A stretch of DNA of 64,000 nucleotides, from contig CAVYVO010000001.1 in assembly GCA_963771985.1 (NCBI GenBank), forward strand, positions 186,001-250,000, written 5' to 3'. The notes under the pieces were generated by a model, which saw only the letters and a program-made list of their open reading frames with translations, had not been told where the DNA came from and made no database searches. This document shows positions 25,810-33,960 of this stretch, one piece after another. A program made the translations under genes and the position numbers. The stretch comes from Trebonia sp963771985 (GTDB lineage: Bacteria; Actinomycetota; Actinomycetes; Streptosporangiales; Streptosporangiaceae). Positions within the stretch are counted from its first letter, which is position 1, and each line of letters begins with the position of its first letter.

Positions 25810-27894
25810 TTATGCTTCGATTGGCGCGGTGCCGGCCGGCTGGGTCGCCTGGGCCGGGTTGCCCGGGCGGGGCTGCCACGGCTGGAGCTTGTGGGCAAGT
25901 CGTATCTCGTCAACGATGCGGCCGATGATCACGGTAATACCGAAGTCCCTGGGCGTGAAGACGGCGGCCACTCCCTGGGAGCGCAGGGCCTGGGCGTCGG
26001 ACGCCGGGATGATCCCGCCGACCACCACCGGGATGTCCCCAGCGCCGCCCTGGCGCAATCGGCGCAGGACGTCGGGCACCAGCTCGGCGTGCCCGCCGGA
26101 GAGCACCGACAGTCCCACGCAGTGCACGTCCTCGGCGACCGCCGCGGCCGCGATCTGCTGCGGGGTGAGCCGGATGCCCTGGTAGATCACCTCGAACCCG
26201 GCGTCGCGAGCGCGGACGGCGATCTGCTCGACACCGTTGGAGTGCCCGTCCAGGCCAGGCTTGCCGAGCAGCAGGCGCAGCCTGGCCACCCCGATCTCCG
26301 CCGCGGTGCCGGCCACCGCCTCGCGGACCGCGGCCAGCTCCCCGCCCCGGCCCCCGGACGCGTTCGACGGTGTGGCGTTGCCCACACCAGTGGGCGCCCG
26401 GTACTCGCCGAACACCTCCCGCAGCGCGGCGGCCCACTCGCCGGTCGTGACGCCCGCACGGGCGCAGGCCAGGGTCGCGCTCATCAGGTTGACGTCCTGC
26501 CGTGCCGCGTCGGCCTTGAGCCGGCCGAGGGTGGCCCGTACCTCCGCATCGTCGCGCCGCTTGCGCCACTGCTCCAGATCGGCCCGCACCGCCATCTCGT
26601 GGGCCGGGTCCACGAGATGGACCGCGGTGCCGGCATCCGCCGTGAGCGGGCTGGGCTCGGTGGCCCGGAAGCAGTTGACGCCCACGACCTTCTCGTCGCC
26701 GGACTCGATGCGCGCGCGCCGGGCCGCGTGCGAGGCGACGAGCTGGGCCTTGATATAGCCGGATTCCACCGCGGGAACTACGCCGCCCATCTCCGCCACC
26801 CTGGCGATCTCCGCCTCAGCGCCGGCCGCCAGTTCCGCGGTCTTGGCCTCCACCACCGGCGAGCCGTTGAACAAGTCCCCGTACTCCAGCAGGTCCGATT
26901 CGTAGGCGAGCACATGCTGGATGCGCAGGCTCCACTGCTGGTCCCACGGCCGCGGCAGGCCCAGCGCCTCATTCCAGGCGGGGAGCTGAACGGCACGCGC
27001 CCGGGCGTCCTTGGACAGGGTGACCGCCAGCATTTCCAGGACGATGCGCTGGATGTTGTTCTCCGGCTGTGCCTCGGTAAGGCCCAGCGAGTTGACCTGG
27101 ACGCCATAGCGGAAGCGGCGCAGGGCCGGGTCGGTGATCCCGTACCGCTCCTGGGTGATCTTGTCCCAGAGCCGGGAGAAGGCCCGCATCTTGCACATCT
27201 CCTCGACAAAACGGACACCGGCGTTGACGAAGAACGAGATCCGCCCGACGACCTCGGGCATCCGCTCCCGGGGGACCTGCCCGGAGTCCTGCACGGCGTC
27301 GAGGGTGGCCATCGCGGTGCACAGCGCGTACGCGATCTCCTGCACCGGGGTGGCCCCGGCCTCCTGGAGATGGTAACTGCACACGTTGATCGGGTTCCAC
27401 TTGGGCATCCGGGCCACCGTGTAGGCGATCACGTCGGTGGTGAGGCGCGCCGAAGGACCCGGCGGGAAGATGTATGTGCCGCGGGAGAGGTACTCCTTGA
27501 TGATGTCGTTCTGCGTGGTGCCCGTCAGCTTGGCGATGTCGGCGCCTTGCTCCTCGGCGACGACCTGATACAGGGCCAGCAGCCACATGGCCGTGGCGTT
27601 GATCGTCATCGAGGTGTTGGTCTGCTCCAGGGGGATGCCATTGAACAGGGCCCGCATGTCGCCCAGGTGCCCGACAGGGACGCCGACCCGGCCGACCTCG
27701 CCGCGGGCGAGGACATGATCGGCGTCGTACCCGGTCTGCGTAGGCAGGTCGAACGCCACCGACAAGCCGGTCTGCCCCTTGGCGAGGTTCTGGTGGTAGA
27801 GCGCGTTGGACTCCTTCGCCGACGAGTGCCCCGCATACGTCCGCATCAGCCACGGGCGCTCCCGAGCGGGCCGTGCCACGTCCGGCTCGGTCAT
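25810..27894 (-). CDS. meaA: Ethylmalonyl-CoA mutase (MeaA), adenosylcobalamin-dependent
   Basis: A 694-residue B12 mutase. The catalytic barrel carries RTYAGHSSAKESNALY, GLSVAFDLPTQTGYDADH, NTSMTINATAMWLLA, GTTQNDIIKEYLSRGTYIFP and NVCSYHLQEAGATP. The C-terminal cobalamin domain has KPGLDGHSNGVEQIA (DxHxxG, His as cobalt ligand, about residue 560), then LSVLSGGHAELV and VVVGGIIP. This is MeaA rather than methylmalonyl-CoA mutase: both domains lie in one chain with the MeaA-specific start, and it is adjacent to ccr. It rearranges ethylmalonyl-CoA to methylsuccinyl-CoA. ATG 27894 follows GGCCGGAG; GTG 27906 is also possible. Confidence 0.93.
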   Translation of the reverse strand: MTEPDVARPARERPWLMRTYAGHSSAKESNALYHQNLAKGQTGLSVAFDLPTQTGYDADHVLARGEVGRVGVPVGHLGDMRALFNGIPLEQTNTSMTINATAMWLLALYQVVAEEQGADIAKLTGTTQNDIIKEYLSRGTYIFPPGPSARLTTDVIAYTVARMPKWNPINVCSYHLQEAGATPVQEIAYALCTAMATLDAVQDSGQVPRERMPEVVGRISFFVNAGVRFVEEMCKMRAFSRLWDKITQERYGITDPALRRFRYGVQVNSLGLTEAQPENNIQRIVLEMLAVTLSKDARARAVQLPAWNEALGLPRPWDQQWSLRIQHVLAYESDLLEYGDLFNGSPVVEAKTAELAAGAEAEIARVAEMGGVVPAVESGYIKAQLVASHAARRARIESGDEKVVGVNCFRATEPSPLTADAGTAVHLVDPAHEMAVRADLEQWRKRRDDAEVRATLGRLKADAARQDVNLMSATLACARAGVTTGEWAAALREVFGEYRAPTGVGNATPSNASGGRGGELAAVREAVAGTAAEIGVARLRLLLGKPGLDGHSNGVEQIAVRARDAGFEVIYQGIRLTPQQIAAAAVAEDVHCVGLSVLSGGHAELVPDVLRRLRQGGAGDIPVVVGGIIPASDAQALRSQGVAAVFTPRDFGITVIIGRIVDEIRLAHKLQPWQPRPGNPAQATQPAGTAPIEA

Positions 27895-27908
27895 CTCCGG
27901 CCTCACCC

Positions 27909-29246
27909 TTACACGTTCCGGAATCTGTTGATCTCCGTCAAGTGCTTCTCCCGCAGCTGAAGATCGCGAATGCCCAGGCCCTCACGCGGGGCCAGGCACA
28001 GCACCCCGACCTTGCCGTGGTGCAGGTTCTGATGCACGTCCAGGGCGGCCTGGCCGGCGTGGTCGAGCGGGTAAACCGACGACATCGTCGGGTGGATCAT
28101 GCCCTTGGAGACCAGGCGGTTGGCCTGCCAGGCCTCACGGTAGTTGGCGAAGTGCGAGCCGATGATGCGCTTGAGGCTCATCCACAGGTAGCGGTTGTCG
28201 TACTCGTGCATGTACCCCGAGGTGGAGGCACAAGTCACGATGGTGCCGCCCCTGCGGGCCACGTACACCGAGGCGCCGAACGTCTCCCGGCCGGGATGCT
28301 CGAAGACGATGTCCACGTCCTCGCCGCCGGTCAGCTCACGGATCCTGGCGCCGAAACGCTTCCATTCCTTCGGGTCCTGTGTCCGCTCATCCTTCCAGAA
28401 TCGGTAGCCCTCAGCGCTGCGGTTGATGATCAGCTCGGCGCCCATCGACCGGCAGAGATCAGCCTTCTTCTCGCTGGAGACCACGCATATCGGGATCGCC
28501 CCGCCCGCCAGCGCGTACTGGGTGGCGTAGGCGCCCAGGCCACCGCTGGCCCCCCAGACGAGGACGTTGTCCCCCTGCTTCATCGCGGCGCCGTTGCGCG
28601 AGACCAGCTGCCGGAAGGCGGTCGAGTTGACCAGCCCGGGCGTTGCCGCTTCCTCCCAGGTGAGGTGCGCGGCCTTGGGCATCAGCTGGTTGGTCTTGAC
28701 GATAGCCAGCTCGGCGAGGCCGCCGAAGTTGGTCTCGTAGCCCCAGATGCGCTGCTCAGGGTCGAGCATGGTGTCATTGTGGCCGTCCGCGCTCTCCAGC
28801 TCGACGGACAGGCAGTGCGCGACGACTTCCTCACCCGGCTTCCAGATGTTCACCCCGGGACCGGTGCGCAGCACGACGCCGGCGAGGTCCGAGCCGACCA
28901 CGTGATACGGCAGGTCGTGCCGGGCGGTGAGCTGCGAGAGTTTCCCGTAGCGACGTAGGAAGGCAAAGGTGGAGACCGGCGAGAAGATGGAGCTCCACAC
29001 GGTGTTGTAGTTGACTGCGCTCGCCATGACGGCGATCAGGGCCTCACCGAGGCCGAGTTCCGGGACCGGCACCTCGTCTATGTGCAGGGACTTCCGCGGG
29101 TCTCTGTCTCGGGGCTCGATCCCGTCGAACATCTGCTCCTCGTCCCGGTGCAGGGTAACTGCCCGGTAGGACTCCGGCACCGGCAACGCGGCGAAATCCG
29201 CGGGCTGACTGCTCGGGTCGAGGATTGTGTCAAGGATTTCTTTCAC
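27909..29246 (-). CDS. ccr: Crotonyl-CoA carboxylase/reductase
   Basis: A 445-residue medium-chain dehydrogenase-type enzyme. Diagnostic segments are ASAVNYNTVWSSIFSPVSTF, YHVVGSDLAGVVLRTGPGVN, IWGYETNFGGLAELAIVK, the Rossmann motif VWGASGGLGAYATQ, and YLWMSLKRIIGSHFANYREA. It reduces crotonyl-CoA with NADPH while fixing CO2 to give ethylmalonyl-CoA, the entry step of the ethylmalonyl-CoA pathway and a source of extender units for polyketides. It starts at GTG 29246 after GGAGGCAGCA. It heads a five-gene minus-strand operon, with meaA beginning 14 bp after its stop. Confidence 0.95.
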   Translation of the reverse strand: MKEILDTILDPSSQPADFAALPVPESYRAVTLHRDEEQMFDGIEPRDRDPRKSLHIDEVPVPELGLGEALIAVMASAVNYNTVWSSIFSPVSTFAFLRRYGKLSQLTARHDLPYHVVGSDLAGVVLRTGPGVNIWKPGEEVVAHCLSVELESADGHNDTMLDPEQRIWGYETNFGGLAELAIVKTNQLMPKAAHLTWEEAATPGLVNSTAFRQLVSRNGAAMKQGDNVLVWGASGGLGAYATQYALAGGAIPICVVSSEKKADLCRSMGAELIINRSAEGYRFWKDERTQDPKEWKRFGARIRELTGGEDVDIVFEHPGRETFGASVYVARRGGTIVTCASTSGYMHEYDNRYLWMSLKRIIGSHFANYREAWQANRLVSKGMIHPTMSSVYPLDHAGQAALDVHQNLHHGKVGVLCLAPREGLGIRDLQLREKHLTEINRFRNV

Positions 29247-29434
29247 TGCTGCCTCCGCCGGGCCGTACCTGCGTTCGGGCGCAGGGGCGTCTGGGCGAAT
29301 CCGGCGCCGCTGGCGTGCGACAACGATGGTTCATACGGGCCACGGTCGGCCCGTCCCGGCCGCTACCCTGCGGCCTCTACTACGCAGTGTGAGCGAGAAA
29401 CCTCTCATTGTCTATCAAGTCTTAGGCGTAATAG

Positions 29435-29450
29435 TTGAGCGAAAGCTCAA
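29435..29450. promoter_or_regulatory. Perfect hairpin upstream of ccr
   Basis: TTGAGC-GAAA-GCTCAA lies in an AT-richer patch about 190 bp before the ccr start. It may be an operator of the ccr operon or a small hairpin; the tight 4-base loop suits RNA folding. Confidence 0.35.
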
Positions 29451-29568
29451 TTGTTCGTGGCGTATGCGAGGGGTTCCAAGACGGGGGATAGGTGGCTGGC
29501 CTGCGAGTTCGCCAGCTGCGACCGTCCGCGGGTGCGGCACCGGCCCGCCCCTCTGCCACCGCAGACCG

Positions 29569-29969
29569 TGCTTTAGGTGTGTCCTCCGGGGCGATACGGA
29601 GCCGTCGGCTATTTACCTGGCGTTGCAGGACGGAACGGGCGGGATTGTGCTAACGGTTCGGTGTCCGTATCCGGTTCCGGTCACGGGTCCCTGCGGCCTC
29701 TCCCATCGCATAGGCCACAGTCGGCCAGCCTCCCGGGCCCGGCAGCAGGCCACCGTGCCGCATTATCACGAAAACATTTTTCCTGATGTAAGAAATTCAT
29801 CCTATACGTACGAAAAACATTCGTGATCATGAAACGGCTCGCACGGGCAGTCCTCCTGGCAACTGATGTCACACCGCGCACGCCCGCGGGACGGCGCGCC
29901 CCGGCGACGCCCGAGACGGCCAGCTAGATAACCGACAGACCCATCCGCCCCGGAGGACACAGCTAAGCC
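29569..29969. mobile_element. MITE-like element with about 48-bp terminal inverted repeats
   Basis: The left end (GTGTGTCCTCCGGGGCG, 29576-29592) and right end (CGCCCCGGAGGACACAG, reverse, ending near 29962) match, and the similarity continues outward to GCTTTAGG/GCTTAGCT and inward to TCGGCTATTTACC/TCGGTTATCTAGC. The 400-bp interior has no credible gene. It contains an AT-rich core (29770-29830: CGAAAACATTTTTCCT, TGTAAGAAATTCAT, ATTCGTGATCATG) closely resembling the core of the 322-bp elements at 44006 and 60148. It is non-autonomous, with no transposase in the window. Confidence 0.6.
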
Positions 29970-30050
29970 AGGTCGCCGGCGGGAGGTCCGCCACTGTGGC
30001 CTGTGTGACGGAGGGTGTCCGCGCCGAGGCTCGCAGCCAGGGTGCCAATG

Positions 30051-30383
30051 TGCCGATTGCGCAGTCGACCACACTAGGGCAACACGCCGGAACAACCTGA
30101 GTGTGCGGCGTGTCGGGCACACCGCCCGTTTCACACCCTTACCTCCCGTTACGTGAAGCTCCGTTCCACGGCATCCGCCAGGCTTTGATTGCAGATTCCC
30201 GCGCCATGGCACCGGAAATCGCAATCAGAGCGGCAGGCCGCATGCACAACAGCCGCGTTCCGGGCACCCCTGGCCGGGAACCGGCCGCGGAGGGCCAGTG
30301 AACCACATCACGAGCACCCGGCACGCCGGAAAATCACCTTGTTCCGGAACGTTGCCTAGAGCGGGTCGACTGCGCAATCGACC
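30051..30383. repeat. Inverted pair of degenerate family A repeats with a central hairpin
   Basis: The left unit is 30051-30094: palindrome GCCGATTGCGCAGTCGACC, then ACACTAGGGCA, then CGCCGGAACAACC. The right unit is 30341-30383, the inverse: TTGTTCCGGAACGTTGCC, TAGAGC, then GGTCGACTGCGCAATCGACC. They enclose about 245 bp with a hairpin near the middle (TTGATTGCAGATTCC at 30186-30200 against GGAAATCGCAATCAG at 30215-30229). The whole resembles a fold-back element. No gene is seen inside it. Confidence 0.6.
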
Positions 30384-30583
30384 CGCCGGTCGGCGGCAGG
30401 CGCGCGGCCCCCGGCGATCCAAAAACGGGCCGGCATCGCAAATCATGCTGCTGAGCCTTGCACGCGATATTTACGTGCAAGTAACGTACTCGCCAGTATC
30501 GAGCGAGAGGCAGAGGCGTACACCGTTCACGCGAGGGCCCGATCGCAGGGTGCGGTCGGGCGGGACACCTGAGGAGACTTACC

Positions 30584-31237
30584 ATGACGATGACGACGTG
30601 GAAGTGGAAACGGACAGGCAGCGGCCTCATCGCTGGCGCTGCCGCAGCTCTCCTGATCGGCGCTGGTGCGGTGCCCGCACTGGCAGCGGCCCGCACCTGG
30701 ACGATCAAGCCCGGCGGGATCGCTACCGCCAAGGCGGCCGGGAAGACGGTCCTGAAGGACACTAAGACGGGCACGGTGCTTACTTGCGCGTCCTCTAGCG
30801 CGAAGATCAAGCTCAAGAAGGGCAGTCATCTGTCCGGTGCCGGCATCGGACAGATCACCGCCATCAGCTTCAGCGGCTGCACTGGGCCCTTGGGAATCAA
30901 ATTCACCGTCAAGAGCAGCCACTTGCCGTGGGCGATGAACGCGGTGTCCTACACCAAGTCGACTGCCACCACGACCGGGACGATTACCGGCATCCACTCC
31001 ACGCTGTCCGGGCCCGGCTGCTCGGCTGCCGTCGATGGCACCGGCGCGTCCAAGGACAACGGGACGGTGCGCGTCACCTACAGCAACAAGACGCACAAGC
31101 TGACCGTGCTCCCCGCCGGCGGCACGCTGCACGTCTACGACGTGTCCGGCTGCTTCGGGTTGATCAACAGCGGCGACCCATCCTCGTTCACCGCGGTCGA
31201 CGCCGTCAGCCCGAAACAGACCATCACCAGCCCGTGA
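30584..31237 (+). CDS. Secreted protein of unknown function, first of three
   Basis: A 217-residue protein with a signal peptide (KWKRTGSGLIAGAAAALLIG to ALAAARTW, cleavage near residue 35). The mature part is rich in Thr, Ser, Gly and Lys, with several Cys (VLTCASSS, FSGCTGPLG, GPGCSAAV, VSGCFG) that could form two disulfides. I recognise no family. GAGGAGAC lies 6 bp before the ATG. Its GTGA overlap with the next gene shows an operon of three secreted proteins directly upstream of the Mce locus, which hints at a cell-envelope role. Confidence 0.8.
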   Translation: MTMTTWKWKRTGSGLIAGAAAALLIGAGAVPALAAARTWTIKPGGIATAKAAGKTVLKDTKTGTVLTCASSSAKIKLKKGSHLSGAGIGQITAISFSGCTGPLGIKFTVKSSHLPWAMNAVSYTKSTATTTGTITGIHSTLSGPGCSAAVDGTGASKDNGTVRVTYSNKTHKLTVLPAGGTLHVYDVSGCFGLINSGDPSSFTAVDAVSPKQTITSP

Positions 31238-31881
31238 CGCACACGCTCCTGCGGTCGCGCGGCGTCCACGCCGTGACCGTCCCGGCCGCCGCCGGCCTGC
31301 TGGCCGCCGCGGCGGTCATCGCCACCCAGGCGGCCGCGTCGGCGGGCAACACCCTCACCGTCGCTTACCCGGTCCACGGGAGCACCTACCTGAAGGCACC
31401 GGACACCACCGTCAGCCTGGGGCCGGGCACGCTCAAGGCCACGCTGAACCTCAGTAAAGCCACCCTGACCGCCAGCCTGACCCTGCCCCCGGCGACGGTT
31501 TCCTTTCAGGAATTCGGGCTGATCCCGGTGCGCGCGACCACCGAGTTCATCCAGGCCGGTCCGACGACAGGGAAGGTCAACGTCAACACCGGGGCCGTGA
31601 CGACGACATCGAAGATCATCCTGAAGATCACCAGCATGAGCGTGGCGGGTCTGCCGGTACCGGTCGGCGACTCGTGTGAGAGCGCCACCCCGGCGGTGAT
31701 CACGGCAACCAGCCGGCCCGGCTTCAGCGTGGTCTCGGGCGGTAAGCTGACCGGCACCTATACGGTTCCGGCGTTCGCCGACTGCGGCTTCGCCGGGCTG
31801 CTGACGCCATTGATCAACCAGTCGGTCCCAGGGCCGGGCAACACGATTACGCTCATCTTGGGCGCGGCCAAGACGGCCTGA
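31234..31881 (+). CDS. Secreted protein of unknown function, second of three
   Basis: A 215-residue protein starting at GTG 31234, overlapping the previous stop. The signal peptide is VTVPAAAGLLAAAAVIATQA with cleavage near AAASA-GN. The mature domain is beta-rich and Thr-rich (LKATLNLSKATLTASLTLPP), with a Cys pair (VGDSCESAT and FADCGFAG). Its last 50 residues (GGKLTGTYTVPAFADCGF, then LINQSVPGPGNTITL) match the end of the third protein (GGPLTGQVTIPPFEGCGV, then FTGTVSGPGNYAKF), so the two are paralogues. Function unknown. Confidence 0.8.
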   Translation: MTHTLLRSRGVHAVTVPAAAGLLAAAAVIATQAAASAGNTLTVAYPVHGSTYLKAPDTTVSLGPGTLKATLNLSKATLTASLTLPPATVSFQEFGLIPVRATTEFIQAGPTTGKVNVNTGAVTTTSKIILKITSMSVAGLPVPVGDSCESATPAVITATSRPGFSVVSGGKLTGTYTVPAFADCGFAGLLTPLINQSVPGPGNTITLILGAAKTA

Positions 31882-31927
31882 CCGTACTCAGGACACCCGG
31901 CTGGTTGTGCCAACAGGAAAGCGGAGC

Positions 31928-32881
31928 ATGACAGTGAGGGCACTGCGCGCACGCGCTGCGGCGTGGATCGCGGCGGCCGGGAGCGCCGCGATCATCGCTG
32001 GTGCGGCAGGCAGCGCCGGGCCCGTGATCAGCCACCGGCCCGGCCCGGCGACCCTCGCCGATGCCAGCACCGGCACGGCGACCACCGCGGCGCAGGACGC
32101 CACGGCGAGCCGCGCAGCGAAGCCGCCCTGCCCCCCGCTGCCGACAGGCGGGCTGAAGCTCAACCGGCGGTTCCCGCTGCCGCGGGTTCCGCGCGGCGCC
32201 AAGGTCACCCATCCGGCAGCAGAGCTTGGCTGTGCTTACCTCGCGGGCTATGCCGACGTGCGGAAGCTGAACGGCGCCTCGCTGGTGGGGCCGGGTCTGG
32301 CCAACCTGGCGATCGGCGGCCGGGTGGTGTACAACCTCGGCACTGGCTACTTCGAGGAGGATTCGGCCGGCGAGCTCGACTACCGGCCCTGCCCTGCCTG
32401 CCGGATCGTGCATGGGCTGCCGCCCGCGCGTGCCACCTTCCTCGCATTCGGTTTCATGCCGGTATCGGCAACCCTGCAGCTCACCGAGATCGGCACGCTC
32501 AACATAATCGGCGTGGGGACAACGTCGGCGTTGACGTCCAACACGGCGTGGTCGCTGATGGAGCTGCGCATTTACGACGTCGACGTGAACGGGCAGCCGC
32601 TCAACGTGGGCCCGCATTGCCAGACGAAACAGGCGCTGCTGATCAAGCTCACCGGCGTGGGTACCGGCCCGCAGCCTTACTCCCTGCAAGGCGGTGGCCC
32701 GCTGACCGGGCAGGTCACCATTCCGCCGTTCGAAGGCTGCGGGGTGACCGAAAACCTCGACCCGCTGTTCACCGGCACGGTGTCCGGGCCCGGTAACTAC
32801 GCCAAGTTCACCCAGGGCGCTATCTGCACCCTCATCGGCGATCTGGGCTGTCCGCCGCCGAAGCCGAAGCCGCTGCGCTGA
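31928..32881 (+). CDS. Secreted protein of unknown function, third of three
   Basis: A 317-residue protein. ATG 31928 follows GGAAAGCGGAG; an upstream GTG (31907) is less likely. The N-terminal signal region is about residues 8-35 (AAAWIAAAGSAAIIAGAAGS), followed by a Thr/Ala-rich linker and a domain with CPACRIV and paired Cys (VGPHCQTK, FEGCGVTE). The C-terminal part is paralogous to the preceding protein. It ends 89 bp before the MceG-type ATPase, on the same strand, so it may be exported along with, or work beside, the Mce complex. That link is inference from position only. Confidence 0.8.
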   Translation: MTVRALRARAAAWIAAAGSAAIIAGAAGSAGPVISHRPGPATLADASTGTATTAAQDATASRAAKPPCPPLPTGGLKLNRRFPLPRVPRGAKVTHPAAELGCAYLAGYADVRKLNGASLVGPGLANLAIGGRVVYNLGTGYFEEDSAGELDYRPCPACRIVHGLPPARATFLAFGFMPVSATLQLTEIGTLNIIGVGTTSALTSNTAWSLMELRIYDVDVNGQPLNVGPHCQTKQALLIKLTGVGTGPQPYSLQGGGPLTGQVTIPPFEGCGVTENLDPLFTGTVSGPGNYAKFTQGAICTLIGDLGCPPPKPKPLR

Positions 32882-32970
32882 CCAGCGTCCGGGATCGGAT
32901 TACGCAAAGCATGGACGAGACGCACCACGTGCGGCAGGATGTCCGCTACTGACAGCCCAGGGGAGGCCGG

Positions 32971-33960
32971 ATGGGGATCGAGGTGGTTGTCGAAGGGCTG
33001 ACCAAGTCGTTCGGCCGCCACACCGTGTGGCGGGACGTCACGCTCACGCTGCCGGCCGGCGAGGTGAGCGTGCTGCTCGGCCCGTCGGGCACGGGCAAGA
33101 CGGTGTTCCTGAAGTCGCTCGTCGGGCTGGTCAAGCCCGACGCGGGGAGCGTCGTGGTGGACGGCGTGGACACCGTGACTTGCCGGGAACGCCAGCTGTA
33201 CCAGGCCCGCAAGCTCTTCGGCGTGATGTTCCAGGACGGCGCCCTGTTCGGCTCGCTGAACCTGTACGACAACATCGCCTTCCCGTTGCGCGAACACACC
33301 CGGATGACCGAGGCGCAGGTCCGCCAGATCGTGCTCACCAAGATGCAGATGGTCGGGCTGACCGGGCAGGAGCACAAGTTCCCCGGCGAGATCTCCGGCG
33401 GGATGCGCAAGCGCGCCGGGCTGGCCCGCGCGCTGGTGCTTGACCCCCAGATCATCCTGTGCGACGAACCGGACTCCGGTCTGGACCCGGTGCGCACCGC
33501 CTACCTGTCGCAGTTGCTGATCGATCTCAACGCCGAAATCAACGCCACGATCCTGATCGTCACCCATGACATCCAGATCGCCCGCACCGTGCCGGACAAC
33601 ATCGGCATGCTGTACCGCGGCGGACTGGTCATGTTCGGTCCCCGGGAGGTGCTGCTGACCAGTGATGACCCGGTCATTACCCAGTTCGTGAACGGTCGCA
33701 AGATCGGCCCGATCGGCATGTCCGAGGAAAAGGACGAAGCCACCATGGCCGCCGAGCAGGCCAGCAACGGCGGCCGGGGCGCCGGGGGCGCCGGACCCAG
33801 CCCGCCGCCGCTGGCGCTCGTGCCGCAACTCGAACCCAGCCCCGGGCTGCCGGAGCGGCAGGCAGTGCGCCGGCGCCGCGCGCGGATGATGGAGATGCTG
33901 GAGATGCTGCCGCCGCGGGCCCGGGAAGCGATAACGGCCAGCTTTGGGGACCGGACATGA
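32971..33960 (+). CDS. mceG: MceG-type (Mkl/MlaF) ATPase of the Mce lipid importer
   Basis: A 329-residue ABC ATPase: Walker A GPSGTGKTVFLKSL (about residues 36-50), signature ISGGMRKRAGLARAL (about 141), Walker B IILCDEPDSGLDPVRT, and H-loop IVTHDI. The Met-Arg-Lys-Arg after the signature and the Asp-Ser-Gly-Leu-Asp after Walker B are characteristic of Mkl/MlaF. A C-terminal extension of about 80 residues (after residue 250) is Pro/Arg-rich. It powers the YrbE permeases. In mycobacteria mceG is unlinked, while here it heads the operon, as in Streptomyces. It overlaps yrbE by 4 bp. Confidence 0.92.
   Translation: MGIEVVVEGLTKSFGRHTVWRDVTLTLPAGEVSVLLGPSGTGKTVFLKSLVGLVKPDAGSVVVDGVDTVTCRERQLYQARKLFGVMFQDGALFGSLNLYDNIAFPLREHTRMTEAQVRQIVLTKMQMVGLTGQEHKFPGEISGGMRKRAGLARALVLDPQIILCDEPDSGLDPVRTAYLSQLLIDLNAEINATILIVTHDIQIARTVPDNIGMLYRGGLVMFGPREVLLTSDDPVITQFVNGRKIGPIGMSEEKDEATMAAEQASNGGRGAGGAGPSPPPLALVPQLEPSPGLPERQAVRRRRARMMEMLEMLPPRAREAITASFGDRT

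Noticed and set aside
25891..27960. 689-codon plus-strand frame opposite meaA
   Set aside because: Antisense of a well-conserved enzyme; no family features of its own.
29577..29881. Open frames inside the 29569-29969 element
   Set aside because: They lie across the inverted repeats and AT-rich core, have no protein-like pattern, and are explained by the element.
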